Source: an uncultured Bacteroidales bacterium
Lineage (GTDB): Bacteria > Bacteroidota > Bacteroidia > Bacteroidales > UBA932
DNA: 64,000 nt
Direction: 5' to 3'
Assembly: GCA_944322925.1 (NCBI GenBank)
Contig: CALUQM010000005.1
Location: 1-64,000, forward strand
Position 1 is the stretch's first letter; each line of letters opens with the position of its first letter. Below the pieces are notes generated by a model. It made no database searches, was not told the DNA's origin, and saw only the letters and a list, made by a program, of their open reading frames with translations. This document shows, piece after piece, positions 1-8,301 of the stretch. Both the position numbers and the translations under genes were made by a program.

Positions 1-35
1 GATTTTGCCTGCATTGAAAAGACTAAACGGTACAT
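1..35 (-). CDS. yoeB: YoeB-family toxin, N-terminal fragment (runs off window)
   Basis: Only the first eleven codons are inside the window; they read MYRLVFSMQAK, which matches the start of the YoeB/Txe mRNA-interferase family (typically MKYRLVF...). The ATG lies one base after the TGA of the upstream antitoxin gene, the tight spacing expected of an antitoxin-toxin operon. YoeB toxins are small RelE-fold ribosome-dependent endoribonucleases neutralised by YefM. The call rests on this short N-terminus plus the partner; the catalytic residues are outside the window. Confidence 0.72.
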   Translation of the reverse strand, partial: MYRLVFSMQAK

Positions 36-36
36 A

Positions 37-315
37 TCAGATGCGCTCCAGAAATTCCTCAATCGTTTCCCCGTCTTTCTGTCTGACGGATTCCCCACTG
101 TCCAGCTCGTCAGCGGCACGCCGTATCGCTTCTATTGTTGCCGGGGATTGCATGATATATTCCGTTTCTTTTATTGCGTTATACTCATCCATGGAGATAA
201 TGACGGCGGCTGTGCCGTTTTCCCGGCTTATTACCACCGTGTCGGTGTCGTTTATCACCCCGTCAAGATAAGAACGCAGGTGTTTTCTAAGTTCTGTAAA
301 ATTCACTGTTTTCAT
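37..315 (-). CDS. yefM: YefM/Phd-family antitoxin
   Basis: A 92-residue protein with the Phd/YefM fold signature: an N-terminal region of the type MKTVNFTELRKHLRSYLD followed by VVISRENGTAAVIISMDEYNAI, the standard DNA-binding half of the family. The acidic C-terminal half (about residues 55-92) is the part that in YefM wraps and blocks the toxin. The ATG (313-315) is preceded by a TATATTTG -7 element and three GTAC cores. The toxin gene begins one base downstream. In the family the antitoxin, and more strongly the antitoxin-toxin complex, represses its own promoter. Its position beside tRNA-Arg fits a mobile or accessory patch. Confidence 0.9.
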   Translation of the reverse strand: MKTVNFTELRKHLRSYLDGVINDTDTVVISRENGTAAVIISMDEYNAIKETEYIMQSPATIEAIRRAADELDSGESVRQKDGETIEEFLERI

Positions 316-321
316 AGTGCC

Positions 322-378
322 GTACTCTTGATGTACTTAAATCGGTACAAATATAATGCTTTTTGAACAAAAGAGAAA
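322..378 (-). promoter_or_regulatory. yefM-yoeB promoter with GTAC operator repeats
   Basis: On the minus strand a TATATTTG -7 element lies at 355-348, with a weak TTTC at 378-375 nineteen bases upstream. Three GTAC cores occur at 322-325, 333-336 and 345-348, their centres 11 and 12 bp apart, overlapping the -7 element and the probable start. In E. coli the yefM-yoeB operator is a pair of palindromes with TGTACA cores about one helical turn apart, so the resemblance suggests autorepression. The operator role is inferred. Confidence 0.55.
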
Positions 379-559
379 GCAAAGGGATAAAATGAGAAAA
401 TAAATACATATCATTGCCGTTCCTAAACATTAGAGCAGCCGTCCTAAATGCGGCTGTAATAGACACTTATTTGGCAGTACCGGAAATGGCTGCACGGTTA
501 CTCTAATGACCGAGGACATCTGTACAGAGGGCATTTTTATTTCCTAAATTCACAAAGTT

Positions 560-886
560 ATGAACACGACCAACTACACCAGCCAGCAGGAGCAGGCAAA
601 CGCCTACGGGCTTAAATCAGTCCTCAACAGCAAGACCGCACAAACCAACGCGGAGCGTATCGAACTCAGTGACGGGACGCGGACACTGATACAGTGCCGT
701 GCCAGGCTGTCCGATGCTTATTCTGATATCCTCAACGTGATGGAATCGTATTGGGGCAGTGAACAGGTGGACAGGATAACGGAGCAATTTTGCAACCTTT
801 ACTCTGAATTAGATACTGCATTATGGAGTTTAATATCGGATATTATGGCGGATACAATGCTGAGTGAAAATTTCAAGAAGATGTAA
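560..886 (+). CDS. hypothetical protein, accessory region
   Basis: A 108-residue protein I do not recognise. It has no signal peptide or membrane segment; the first 40 residues are polar and rich in Q, N, T and S, and the rest (about residues 45-105) looks helical and acidic. It sits alone between the toxin-antitoxin pair and a short hairpin unit, next to the 3' end of tRNA-Arg, so a mobile-element cargo or remnant is possible. Upstream (381-559) I see only a 6-bp hairpin at 436-456 and no convincing promoter. It could be a real small gene or a decaying one; reading frame length and composition favour coding. Confidence 0.5.
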   Translation: MNTTNYTSQQEQANAYGLKSVLNSKTAQTNAERIELSDGTRTLIQCRARLSDAYSDILNVMESYWGSEQVDRITEQFCNLYSELDTALWSLISDIMADTMLSENFKKM

Positions 887-904
887 CACCGCCTGACAAA
901 CACT

Positions 905-935
905 TTTGGCAGATAGGTAAAAATGACTATCTTTG
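905..935 (+). promoter_or_regulatory. consensus Bacteroidota promoter
   Basis: TTTG at 905-908, 19 bases, then TATCTTTG at 928-935: a perfect match to the primary-sigma consensus of Bacteroidota (TTTG-N19-TAnnTTTG). The predicted start is near 939-942. No sizeable reading frame follows; instead there are two hairpins ending in a T-run. Confidence 0.75.
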
Positions 936-939
936 CACC

Positions 940-1004
940 ATTGCCATACGGCAATAATGTTTCTTATAATACCCGTTCGGGCGCGATGTCCGGTCGGGTA
1001 TTTT
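940..1004 (+). ncRNA. candidate small RNA, about 65 nt
   Basis: A perfect promoter fires into a short stretch with a small hairpin (ATTGCC/GGCAAT, about 943-958) and then a strong terminator-like stem (AATACCCG 968-975 with CGGGTATT 995-1002, extended inside by CGG/CCG) ending in TTTT. No credible protein frame fits. It is not a known RNA class that I recognise. It could instead be the leader of something deleted, or the outer end of a mobile element. Confidence 0.45.
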
Positions 1005-1056
1005 CAATAAAAAGGAGCATAAATCGGCAAAAAGTCGGCAATTTTCTGATACTAAT

Positions 1057-1094
1057 AAAGGTTAACTCAGTATCATTCACTGAATTAACCTTTT
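1057..1094 (-). terminator. terminator downstream of tRNA-Arg
   Basis: Inverted repeat AAAGGTTAACTCAG (1057-1070) against CTGAATTAACCTTTT (1080-1094), placed just past the 3' end of the minus-strand tRNA. The T-run after the stem on the minus strand is short, so strength is uncertain. Confidence 0.6.
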
Positions 1095-1101
1095 GTCATT
1101 G

Positions 1102-1175
1102 TGATCCGGTTGGGATTCGAACCCAAGACCCACAGCTTAGAAGGCTGTTGCTCTATCCAGCTGAGCTACCGGACC
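1102..1175 (-). tRNA. tRNA-Arg (anticodon UCU)
   Basis: On the minus strand the sequence folds as a complete cloverleaf: acceptor GGTCCGG/CCGGATC with one G-U pair and discriminator A, D-arm with AGCTCAGCTGGATAGAG, anticodon stem ACAGC/GCTGT enclosing loop CTTCTAA with anticodon TCT, and T-arm GGTTCGAATCC. CCA is not encoded. The genes on its 3' side (1-1100) look accessory, and tRNA 3' ends are common integration sites. Confidence 0.97.
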
Positions 1176-1243
1176 GGACCTTGTCCGGGGTTTCGGATAT
1201 AATCCTTATCGGGGACTGTGTCCGTTGCCGCCGAAAGCGGATG

Positions 1244-1274
1244 CAAAGTTAAGATTTATTATCGGAATGTCAAA
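1244..1274 (-). promoter_or_regulatory. tRNA-Arg promoter
   Basis: On the minus strand TTTG at 1274-1271, 19 bases, then TAACTTTG at 1251-1244: exact consensus. The expected start near 1239 leaves a leader of about 65 bases ahead of the tRNA. Confidence 0.75.
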
Positions 1275-1310
1275 ATAATTTTATTTCTTGGCGTATATTT
1301 GGAGGCAAAT

Positions 1311-2588
1311 ATGTTTTTTATGACTGATATGTTCGACAGGGAGCATTTGTGGCATCCCTATACATCGACACTGAATCCCTTGCCGGTCTACAAGGTCAGT
1401 TCCGCGCAAGGGTGCGAGATAGTGTTGGAAGACGGAACGAGACTGATTGACGGGATGTCGTCGTGGTGGTGCGCCATTCATGGATATAATCATCCCGTAC
1501 TTAATGCCGCTGCCAGGATGCAGATAGACAGAATGTCTCATGTCATGTTCGGAGGGCTTACACATGATCCGGCAATAGAGCTCGGGAAACTTCTGCTTGA
1601 AATCGCCCCGCCTTCCATGAACAAGATCTTTTATGCCGACAGCGGATCCGTGGCGGTGGAAGTGGCCATGAAGATGGCCGTGCAGTATCAGTATTCGACA
1701 GGGCATGCGAAGAAATCCAATTTCGTGACCATACGCAGCGGCTATCACGGAGATACATGGAATGCGATGTCCGTCTGCGATCCGGTGACAGGGATGCACA
1801 GCCTTTTCGGGAGCTCGCTTCCGGTGCGTTTTTTCGTGCCCTCTCCATCGTCGCGCTTCGGCGGCGAGTGGAATCCCGGGGACATCGGGCCTCTGCAGGA
1901 AGTCATCCGGACACATCATGAAGAACTTGCCGCACTTATTCTGGAACCTGTAGTCCAGGGTGCGGGAGGAATGAGGTTCTATCATCAGGAGTACCTGAGG
2001 GAAGCGGCAAAATTGTGCCGTGAAAACGGCATCCTGTTGATCTTCGATGAAATAGCGACAGGCTTCGGCCGTACAGGGAAACTTTTTGCATGGGAACATG
2101 CCGGAGTGGAACCTGACATAATGTGCATAGGCAAGGCGTTGACGGGAGGATACATGACCTTCTCTGCCGTTCTTGCTTCGGATAAAGTCGCAGACGGGAT
2201 TTCCGCCAATCCTCCGCATTCTTTCATGCACGGCCCCACTTTTATGGGAAATCCGCTCGCGTGTGCAGTGGCGAAAGCATCTGTCGGGCTGCTTTTGAGT
2301 TACGACTGGCAGGCCAGGGTGCGACAGATAGAGAAGCAGCTGAAGGAAGAACTTGCACCTGCTGCAGGCCTGCCTGCAGTAAACGATGTCCGCGTCCTCG
2401 GAGCTATTGGCGTCATAGAAGTCAGGGAGCCTGTAGATATGGCATACATGCAGAAACGTTTTGTGGAAGAAGGAGTCTGGGTGCGGCCTTTCGGACGGCT
2501 TGTATATATTATGCCGCCATACATAATCAGCCCTGAACAGCTTGGACGGCTGACATCCGCGCTGGTGAAAATCGTAAGGGAACTTTAG
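1311..2588 (+). CDS. bioA: adenosylmethionine-8-amino-7-oxononanoate aminotransferase
   Basis: A 425-residue class III aminotransferase that converts KAPA to DAPA in biotin synthesis, using S-adenosylmethionine as amino donor and PLP. Visible marks are WHPYTS near residue 14, the BioA-type [14 protein letters not shown] (49-62), ADSGS phosphate-binding turn (109-113), [11 protein letters not shown] (246-256) and the PLP lysine in GKALTGG (Lys275). Length is usual for BioA. The frame is open further upstream, but I start at 1311 because GGAGG lies five bases before it; 1320 and 1329 are alternatives. bioD follows after 11 bases, forming a bioAD pair; bioB, bioF and bioC/H are not in this window. 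Confidence 0.96.
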   Translation: MFFMTDMFDREHLWHPYTSTLNPLPVYKVSSAQGCEIVLEDGTRLIDGMSSWWCAIHGYNHPVLNAAARMQIDRMSHVMFGGLTHDPAIELGKLLLEIAPPSMNKIFYADSGSVAVEVAMKMAVQYQYSTGHAKKSNFVTIRSGYHGDTWNAMSVCDPVTGMHSLFGSSLPVRFFVPSPSSRFGGEWNPGDIGPLQEVIRTHHEELAALILEPVVQGAGGMRFYHQEYLREAAKLCRENGILLIFDEIATGFGRTGKLFAWEHAGVEPDIMCIGKALTGGYMTFSAVLASDKVADGISANPPHSFMHGPTFMGNPLACAVAKASVGLLLSYDWQARVRQIEKQLKEELAPAAGLPAVNDVRVLGAIGVIEVREPVDMAYMQKRFVEEGVWVRPFGRLVYIMPPYIISPEQLGRLTSALVKIVREL

Positions 2589-2599
2589 AAAGAAACGTA

Positions 2600-3280
2600 A
2601 TGGGAAAAGACAATGTATATTTTGTAAGCGGCATAGATACCGGTATAGGGAAAAGTTATGCGACAGGGTACCTGGCAAAATTATGGAATGACCGAGGAGT
2701 AAGGACAATAACCCAGAAACTTGTACAGACCGGCAATACCGGTACGTCGGAGGATATAGAGCTTCACAGGAAAATAATGGGCTGCGGAATGCTGCCTGAA
2801 GACATGGCCGGGCTTACCATGCCCGAAATTTTCAGCTATCCATGCTCTCCGCATCTTGCAGCGGAAATAGACGGGCGTCCGATTGATTTTGACAGGATTG
2901 CCGGAGCGACTGACCGGCTTTCCGAGACTTACGATGCAGTCCTGATCGAGGGTGCAGGCGGCCTGATGGTGCCGCTGACGAGGAACTTCCTGACGATAGA
3001 TTATGTCGCACGGAAGGGCTATCCTCTTGTTTTCGTCACTTCCGGCAGGCTGGGAAGCATAAACCACCTTCTGCTCAGTCTCGAGGCCGTGTGTCACAGG
3101 AACATTCGGCTTCATGCAGTCCTGTATAACATGTATCCTGCCGATGACGATGAAATCATACGGCAGGATACTGAAAGGTATGTGAAAAATCTGTTGTCCG
3201 GGAAATTCCCGGATACGGAATTTGTAAAAGTGCCTTTTATCGTTGCTGATTTCGGGAAGCAACCGCTCCGGCCGGAATAA
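2600..3280 (+). CDS. bioD: dethiobiotin synthetase
   Basis: A 226-residue ATP-dependent carboxylase that closes the ureido ring of DAPA to give dethiobiotin. The P-loop appears at the N-terminus as GIDTGIGKSYATG (11-23), and LIEGAGGLMVPL (about 113-124) is the family's carboxylate/ATP-binding segment. It follows bioA by 11 bases in the same operon. The product is cytoplasmic. Nothing unusual in length or composition. Confidence 0.95.
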   Translation: MGKDNVYFVSGIDTGIGKSYATGYLAKLWNDRGVRTITQKLVQTGNTGTSEDIELHRKIMGCGMLPEDMAGLTMPEIFSYPCSPHLAAEIDGRPIDFDRIAGATDRLSETYDAVLIEGAGGLMVPLTRNFLTIDYVARKGYPLVFVTSGRLGSINHLLLSLEAVCHRNIRLHAVLYNMYPADDDEIIRQDTERYVKNLLSGKFPDTEFVKVPFIVADFGKQPLRPE

Positions 3281-3307
3281 CCGGCAGACCGGGACGGAAT
3301 GTCCGGA

Positions 3308-3763
3308 TTATCGGATGAAATTGCCTGCAGTGTCGAAAATAAGTTCGATATCCGGTGTAGCTCCTGCTGCCCCGGCAGTCATTGTTATTCCGACTTCGTA
3401 ACCGCCGAGTTCCTTTTCTATCTTGTAAACCTTTCCCTCCGGAAAATTCGTTGAAATATATTCCGACATGGCAGGCAGAAGAATACCGTCAGGGAGGATG
3501 GAAAATTCGCAGTCTACACTTGTCCACTCTCCGTCAGCATTGAAATCCAGTTCAGTGCCGTTGCCGAGCTTTACCTTGTATTCCTTCTTGCCGTCGTCTT
3601 TTTCCATCTCGGCAAGAATCACATCCGATGTCGGGAAATACTGCTGGATGAAAGCCTGCGCCTGGGCAGGGAGTTTTTCGAATTTGATGGTTCTTTCCTC
3701 ACAGCTCTGGAGAACTGCCAGACTCGCGGCGATTGCCGTAATGAATAAAAATAATTTTCTCAT
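3308..3763 (-). CDS. PepSY-like domain lipoprotein
   Basis: A 151-residue predicted lipoprotein: hydrophobic N-terminus MRKLFLFITAIAASLAVLQSC with lipobox LQSC and Cys21. The mature part shows two repeats of the 'PepSY-like' type found in small Bacteroidota envelope proteins (FIQQYFPTSDVILAEMEKDD... YKVKLGNGTELDFNADGEW, then YISTNFPEGKVYKIEKELGGYEV... IELIFDTAGNFIR). The family's role is unknown. I start at 3763 rather than the longer 3793 because this gives a clean lipoprotein signal. It converges on bioD with 27 bases between. A TAGTTTTG -7-like element lies at 3798-3791 without a good -33. Confidence 0.8.
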   Translation of the reverse strand: MRKLFLFITAIAASLAVLQSCEERTIKFEKLPAQAQAFIQQYFPTSDVILAEMEKDDGKKEYKVKLGNGTELDFNADGEWTSVDCEFSILPDGILLPAMSEYISTNFPEGKVYKIEKELGGYEVGITMTAGAAGATPDIELIFDTAGNFIR

Positions 3764-3832
3764 AATCCGTATATTTAAAATTCGACAGCGCAAAACTAAC
3801 GTACAAAACTGAAAAGAATCTGAATCGCCCGG

Positions 3833-5476
3833 TTATTTCCCGGATCCGAGAGTCCCGGTAATTCTGTCGATCCTGCGGGAGAACTCGTCTTTTCCGATAA
3901 GGGTCACGATGTCAGCTATCCCAAGACCGCTGGATGCACCTACAAGGGCGAGCCTCAGGCAGTTCATTACCTTGCCCATAGGCCAATCATTGCCGCGGAT
4001 ATATTCTTCCAGAGGACCTTCCAGGGCAGCTTTCGTAAATTCTCCCTTGAAGTCCAGTATGAAATCGGCGACTTTCAGTGCGAGGGAATAGTTTTCTTCT
4101 TTCCAGAATTTGGCCGCATCCTTTTCGGCATAGGATTCGGGAGCCGTGAAAAGATAAGAGGCGATATCCCAGAAATCAGCCACGAAAACAGCCCTTTCCT
4201 TGATCAGTGAGACGATCCTGCGGACATAGTCCTTGGTGAAGATGCGGTTTTTGAAATCGGCTCCCTGAGCAGTCACTTCCGCACCGGCAGTCAGGGCGCA
4301 CTTCGCGCATCCTACTACCTGAATGCCGTGATTCTCCAAGACAGGGATGAAAAGTTCCGTCAGTTCTTCATCGGACTTCGTGCGCAGATATTCCTTGTTG
4401 TACCATTTGGCCTTGTCAGGATTGAATCTGGCGCCTGACTTGATCACACGCTCCAGTGAGAATGCCTCTATGAGTTCAGTCATTGTGAACAGTTCCCTGT
4501 CGTCGCCAGGATTCCATCCGAGCATTGCAAGCATGTTCACGAATGCTTCAGGAAAATATCCGTCTTCGCGATAGCCTCTCGATACTTCTCCCTCGGCATT
4601 CGTCCATTTCAGAGGGAATACCGGGAAGCCGAGCCTGTCGCCGTCCCTCTTGCTGAGCTTGCCTTTCCCGTCGGGCTTCAGAAGCAGGGAAAGATGGGCG
4701 AACCGCGGCCGGCTGTCCTGCCAGCCGAAGGCTTCGTAGAGCAGATAGTGCAGCGGAAGCGATGGAAGCCACTCTTCGCCGCGTATCACCTCGGTGATTT
4801 CCATGAGGTGGTCGTCAACGATATTGGCAAGATGATATGTCGGAAGTTCGTCGGCCCTTTTCCAGAGCACCTTGTCATCGAGGGTGTCGGTGTTCACTTC
4901 GATATGCCCCCTGATAAGGTCATCCATTTTTACGACCCTGTTCTCGGGCATCTTGAACCGGATGGTCCAGTCGGTATGCGTATCAAGAAGAGGTCTCCAT
5001 TCGCTTTCCGGCATGGAAAGCGAATTCCTCAGGGATTTTCTCGTGATGTGATTGTATATGAAAGTCTCTTTCCCGGCTTCCATCTCTTCTCTTTTGGCAG
5101 CCAGTTCCTCCGCAGTGTCGAAAGCATAGTATGCAAATCCTTTTTCGACCAGTTCTTCTGCATATTTCCTGTATATGCTGCGTCTTTGGGACTGCCTGTA
5201 AGGGGCATGCGGATGTTTCTCCGAAGGTGTCTCCACCACATGTCCGTCACTGTCCACTCCTTCGTCCGGAATGATCCCGCACCAGTTGAGGGCTTCAATG
5301 ATATACTGTTCCGCTCCCGGAACGAACCTGTGGGAGTCGGTGTCCTCGATTCTTATGATAAAATCTCCTCCGTTCTGCTTTGCATACAGATAGTTGTACA
5401 GCGCCGTCCTGACTCCTCCCATGTGGAGAGGGCCTGTAGGCGACGGTGCAAACCTTACTCTTGTCTTTCTGTCCAT
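3833..5476 (-). CDS. gltX: glutamyl-tRNA synthetase
   Basis: A 547-residue class I aminoacyl-tRNA synthetase charging tRNA-Glu. The HIGH-type motif appears in APSPTGPLHMGG (10-21), IRIEDTD at 41-47, and the KMSKS-type motif is KLSKR (273-277). The C-terminal third is the anticodon-binding domain. Start chosen at MDRKTRVRFAPSPTG; the longer frame to 5518 adds an unlikely extension and would touch the ftsZ stop. It lies 41 bases downstream of ftsZ on the same strand and may be read through from the dcw cluster. Confidence 0.97.
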   Translation of the reverse strand: MDRKTRVRFAPSPTGPLHMGGVRTALYNYLYAKQNGGDFIIRIEDTDSHRFVPGAEQYIIEALNWCGIIPDEGVDSDGHVVETPSEKHPHAPYRQSQRRSIYRKYAEELVEKGFAYYAFDTAEELAAKREEMEAGKETFIYNHITRKSLRNSLSMPESEWRPLLDTHTDWTIRFKMPENRVVKMDDLIRGHIEVNTDTLDDKVLWKRADELPTYHLANIVDDHLMEITEVIRGEEWLPSLPLHYLLYEAFGWQDSRPRFAHLSLLLKPDGKGKLSKRDGDRLGFPVFPLKWTNAEGEVSRGYREDGYFPEAFVNMLAMLGWNPGDDRELFTMTELIEAFSLERVIKSGARFNPDKAKWYNKEYLRTKSDEELTELFIPVLENHGIQVVGCAKCALTAGAEVTAQGADFKNRIFTKDYVRRIVSLIKERAVFVADFWDIASYLFTAPESYAEKDAAKFWKEENYSLALKVADFILDFKGEFTKAALEGPLEEYIRGNDWPMGKVMNCLRLALVGASSGLGIADIVTLIGKDEFSRRIDRITGTLGSGK

Positions 5477-5517
5477 AATATTTTCTTGATAACCGGTAAA
5501 CAGACCGCAAAGATACA

Positions 5518-6765
5518 TTAATTTTCTTTTTTCAGCGCCCTTCTTATTGCCGGTACGGATTCGAGTGCGCTTATGCTCTGGCCCTCCTTCACTATCAGGA
5601 CAGGAACTTCACCGTCGCGGAAGTGGAATTTCCTGACGTTGCTGCTGTCGTTGTATCCTATTTTTATGTTCGTGCAGACGGGTGTGTCCATAAGCTCTAT
5701 CTCGCCTCCGGTCTGTGCCGCCCTCCTGTCATAGACAAAGTCGTCGCTTATCATGATCAGATTCCCGAGATTCATATCCGTGATATTGCTGAGCATGTTC
5801 ATCTTGAAACCTGTGGCTATGACCGTGATGCTTATCCTGTCACCGGTTTCGGGATTCTCGTCGAGGACGATGCCGCGCTTGAAATTGTTTGCATTGCCGG
5901 TGTATTCGTTGATCATTCCGTTGATGGAGTCAAGCTCTTTCATCGACAGCCCTTTGTCGTTTTTGCCGACCGTGATGTTGATAAGCACGTTTTTGGCGGT
6001 TTTCAGGTCAAAGTCGTTCAGCAGAGGGGATTCGAGCGCTCCCTTGATGGCATCCTGTATCCTGTTTTCGCCGCTTCCGTGTCCGCAGCCCATCAGAGCC
6101 ATGCCGCTGTTCCTCATCATCGTGCTTACGTCCTGGAAATCGACGTTGATATGGCCCGCAGTTGTGATTATCTCGATCACGCCTCTGACTGCAGTCGCAA
6201 GGATTTCGTCGGCTTTGGGAAAAGCGTCGTGAATGAGCAGGTCCCCGTAGCATTCATACAGTTTCTCGTTATTGATAATCAGCAGGCTGTCAACGCATTT
6301 CTCGAGTTCGTGTATTCCGTCTATGGCTTTCGACAATGACTCGTTCCCTTCATTATGGAAGGGGAGTGTCACTACGGCGACAGTGAGGATATCCTTTTTC
6401 TTGGCCATGTCGGCTATGACAGGGGCTGCTCCTGTGCCTGTTCCGCCTCCCATGCCTGCGGTGATGAACAGCATCTGTGTTCCTGAATCTATGATGGCGG
6501 ACGTAATCTTGTCCTGGGCCTGCAGGGCGGCATTTCGCCCCTTTACAGGATCGCATCCTGCGCCCAGACCCTCGCCGAGCTGGAGCTTGGTCGGGACGGG
6601 GCTCTTCTGGAGGGCCTGCGAGTCAGTGTTGCATACGATGAAATCGCAGCCTTCTATTTTCTGGTTGTACATGTAGGTCACTGCATTGCAGCCGCCTCCG
6701 CCTACTCCGATTACCTTGATGATGGAATGTCCCGGAGCCCAGTCAGTAGGTAATATGTCACTCAT
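5518..6765 (-). CDS. ftsZ: cell division protein FtsZ
   Basis: The 415-residue tubulin-like GTPase that forms the Z-ring. The N-terminal glycine-rich turn is IGVGGGGCNAV (19-29) and the tubulin signature GGGTGTG lies at 106-112; GTPase and T7-loop regions follow normally. After the core (about residue 317) there is a linker of roughly 80 residues and a C-terminal segment SVPAIRRALKK that resembles the conserved FtsA-binding peptide (compare DIPAFLRKQ in E. coli). It is the last gene of the dcw cluster proper, 12 bases after ftsA. Confidence 0.98.
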   Translation of the reverse strand: MSDILPTDWAPGHSIIKVIGVGGGGCNAVTYMYNQKIEGCDFIVCNTDSQALQKSPVPTKLQLGEGLGAGCDPVKGRNAALQAQDKITSAIIDSGTQMLFITAGMGGGTGTGAAPVIADMAKKKDILTVAVVTLPFHNEGNESLSKAIDGIHELEKCVDSLLIINNEKLYECYGDLLIHDAFPKADEILATAVRGVIEIITTAGHINVDFQDVSTMMRNSGMALMGCGHGSGENRIQDAIKGALESPLLNDFDLKTAKNVLINITVGKNDKGLSMKELDSINGMINEYTGNANNFKRGIVLDENPETGDRISITVIATGFKMNMLSNITDMNLGNLIMISDDFVYDRRAAQTGGEIELMDTPVCTNIKIGYNDSSNVRKFHFRDGEVPVLIVKEGQSISALESVPAIRRALKKEN

Positions 6766-6777
6766 GTCGATGGAATT

Positions 6778-8283
6778 TTAAACGTTTTCATTGTTCAGAT
6801 CCTCGAAAAGATCCTTGATCTTGTCGATCCATTTTATTTTCCTCGGTTCCTTGTGCTCTTTAGGTTCCTTCGTTTTTTTCGGTTTCTTTTTGGTTTCAGG
6901 GTCCGACTCGGGGATTTCACCCTGCGGCCAGATTTCCGGATCCTTAGGCCCGGTTTCCGGAACTTCCCGGGTCTTATCAGGCTGCATCGGCCCGTCATTT
7001 ACGCCTGTTCCGGCTGCATCATCGCCATCCGGAGTCTTTTCGGTATAACCGTCGCCGTCGAATATGACTTCCTTTCCGATAGCTACCATGTTTTCTCCCT
7101 GTATGCATTCCGGGATCCTGTCGGATTTCGCCGCCAGCACAAGACCTATGGTGACGGCTGCATCCGTTTCCTTCACCCCTTCGCAACCGGTTGCGGAAAA
7201 CAGTGCCCTCGGATATCCCGTCCTGACGCTGTATCCGGAGATTTCCTTGATGAAATTGGCGCAGTTGGCCAGATTGGCGACTCCTCCGGTAAGTACGATG
7301 CCGTTCCGGAGACTGTCGGCAAATCCGCTTTTTTCTATCTCGTACAGGATGGCATCCATGATTTCCCGCACTCTGTAGGTGATGGTCTCCGACAGGTATT
7401 TTACAGGAAGCTGTTTTGTAGGACTGTTGCCGTCGCTGCTGCTTATCTGTATCACCTTTTCGCTGAGATTCTGCAGCTTGTCAGGCATACACGCTCCGTA
7501 TGCGAGTTTGATGTTTTCGGCCAGAGAATCGGAAATCATGCACTCGCTCCTGATGTCAGAGGTTATCGAGATGCCTCCGAACGGAATCGAGGCATAATGC
7601 CTCATGATGCTTCCGTAATATATGGAAACAGAAGTGACGCCTCCGCCGAAATCGATCAGGGCGACACCGTTTTCCATTTCCGACGGAGTCAGAACGGCCT
7701 TGGCAAGGACTTCCGGAGTGAAATATTTTTTCACTATCCCGATTTTCAGATGATTGAATGCCACGTCAATGGCATGGAGCGCACTTTTCTTGCCGATGAA
7801 TATCTTGAAATTCCCTTCCAGGACTTCGCTCGGCATGCCGATGATGTCGTTTTCTACAAGCTGGAAATCCTCTCCGGTAGAGAATGACTGGGCCACCGCG
7901 CCGAAAAGCTCCTCGGTTTTCGGATTGTCGAGAGGGTAGCTTTCAAGGGCGGAAGTCTTCAGGCTTTCGACGTCGGCTTCCGTTATGCACTCCTCGGGGT
8001 TCAGTTCCATCTGGGCCTGCTTGGTCTCCTGTCTCACCCTGTATGTCGGCATTCCGACTACCGCCTGGGTGATTCTGATGTTCAGCTCTTTTTCGGCATC
8101 TTCGACAAGTTCTTTAAGGGGACGTGCCGCCTGCATGGAATTGTAGACATAGCTGTTTCTTATGCCGGCAGACTTGGCTTCCCTGTAATAAATCAACTGT
8201 ATGTCGTCGCCGTTGATCCTGGCGACTGCCAGGGCCACCTTGTACGATCCGAGATCGATGGCGACAATGTGTCTGTCTTCCAT
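6778..8283 (-). CDS. ftsA: cell division protein FtsA
   Basis: A 501-residue actin-like ATPase that tethers FtsZ to the membrane. The start IVAIDLGSYKVALAVA (residues 7-22) is the phosphate-1 loop of the actin fold, and IDFGGGVTSVSIYY is the phosphate-2 loop. The protein is longer than E. coli FtsA (420) because of a charged, Pro/Lys/Glu-rich linker (about 405-480) before a terminal amphipathic helix with KWIDKIKDLFEDL, which would be the membrane-targeting sequence. Long linkers of this kind are common in Bacteroidota. It lies between ftsQ (18 bases) and ftsZ (12 bases). Confidence 0.97.
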   Translation of the reverse strand: MEDRHIVAIDLGSYKVALAVARINGDDIQLIYYREAKSAGIRNSYVYNSMQAARPLKELVEDAEKELNIRITQAVVGMPTYRVRQETKQAQMELNPEECITEADVESLKTSALESYPLDNPKTEELFGAVAQSFSTGEDFQLVENDIIGMPSEVLEGNFKIFIGKKSALHAIDVAFNHLKIGIVKKYFTPEVLAKAVLTPSEMENGVALIDFGGGVTSVSIYYGSIMRHYASIPFGGISITSDIRSECMISDSLAENIKLAYGACMPDKLQNLSEKVIQISSSDGNSPTKQLPVKYLSETITYRVREIMDAILYEIEKSGFADSLRNGIVLTGGVANLANCANFIKEISGYSVRTGYPRALFSATGCEGVKETDAAVTIGLVLAAKSDRIPECIQGENMVAIGKEVIFDGDGYTEKTPDGDDAAGTGVNDGPMQPDKTREVPETGPKDPEIWPQGEIPESDPETKKKPKKTKEPKEHKEPRKIKWIDKIKDLFEDLNNENV

Positions 8284-8301
8284 GATTATGTTATCTTTAA
8301 A

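Noticed and set aside
923..1252. A 109-residue plus-strand frame
   Set aside because: It runs through the tRNA-Arg gene and the hairpin region; composition and context do not support coding.
1294..1301. TATATTTG as the bioA promoter
   Set aside because: It lies only nine bases before the ATG, lacks a -33 element and overlaps the apparent ribosome-binding site.
1281..2708. A 475-residue frame antisense to bioA
   Set aside because: It overlaps a convincing bioA with all catalytic motifs and has no family features.
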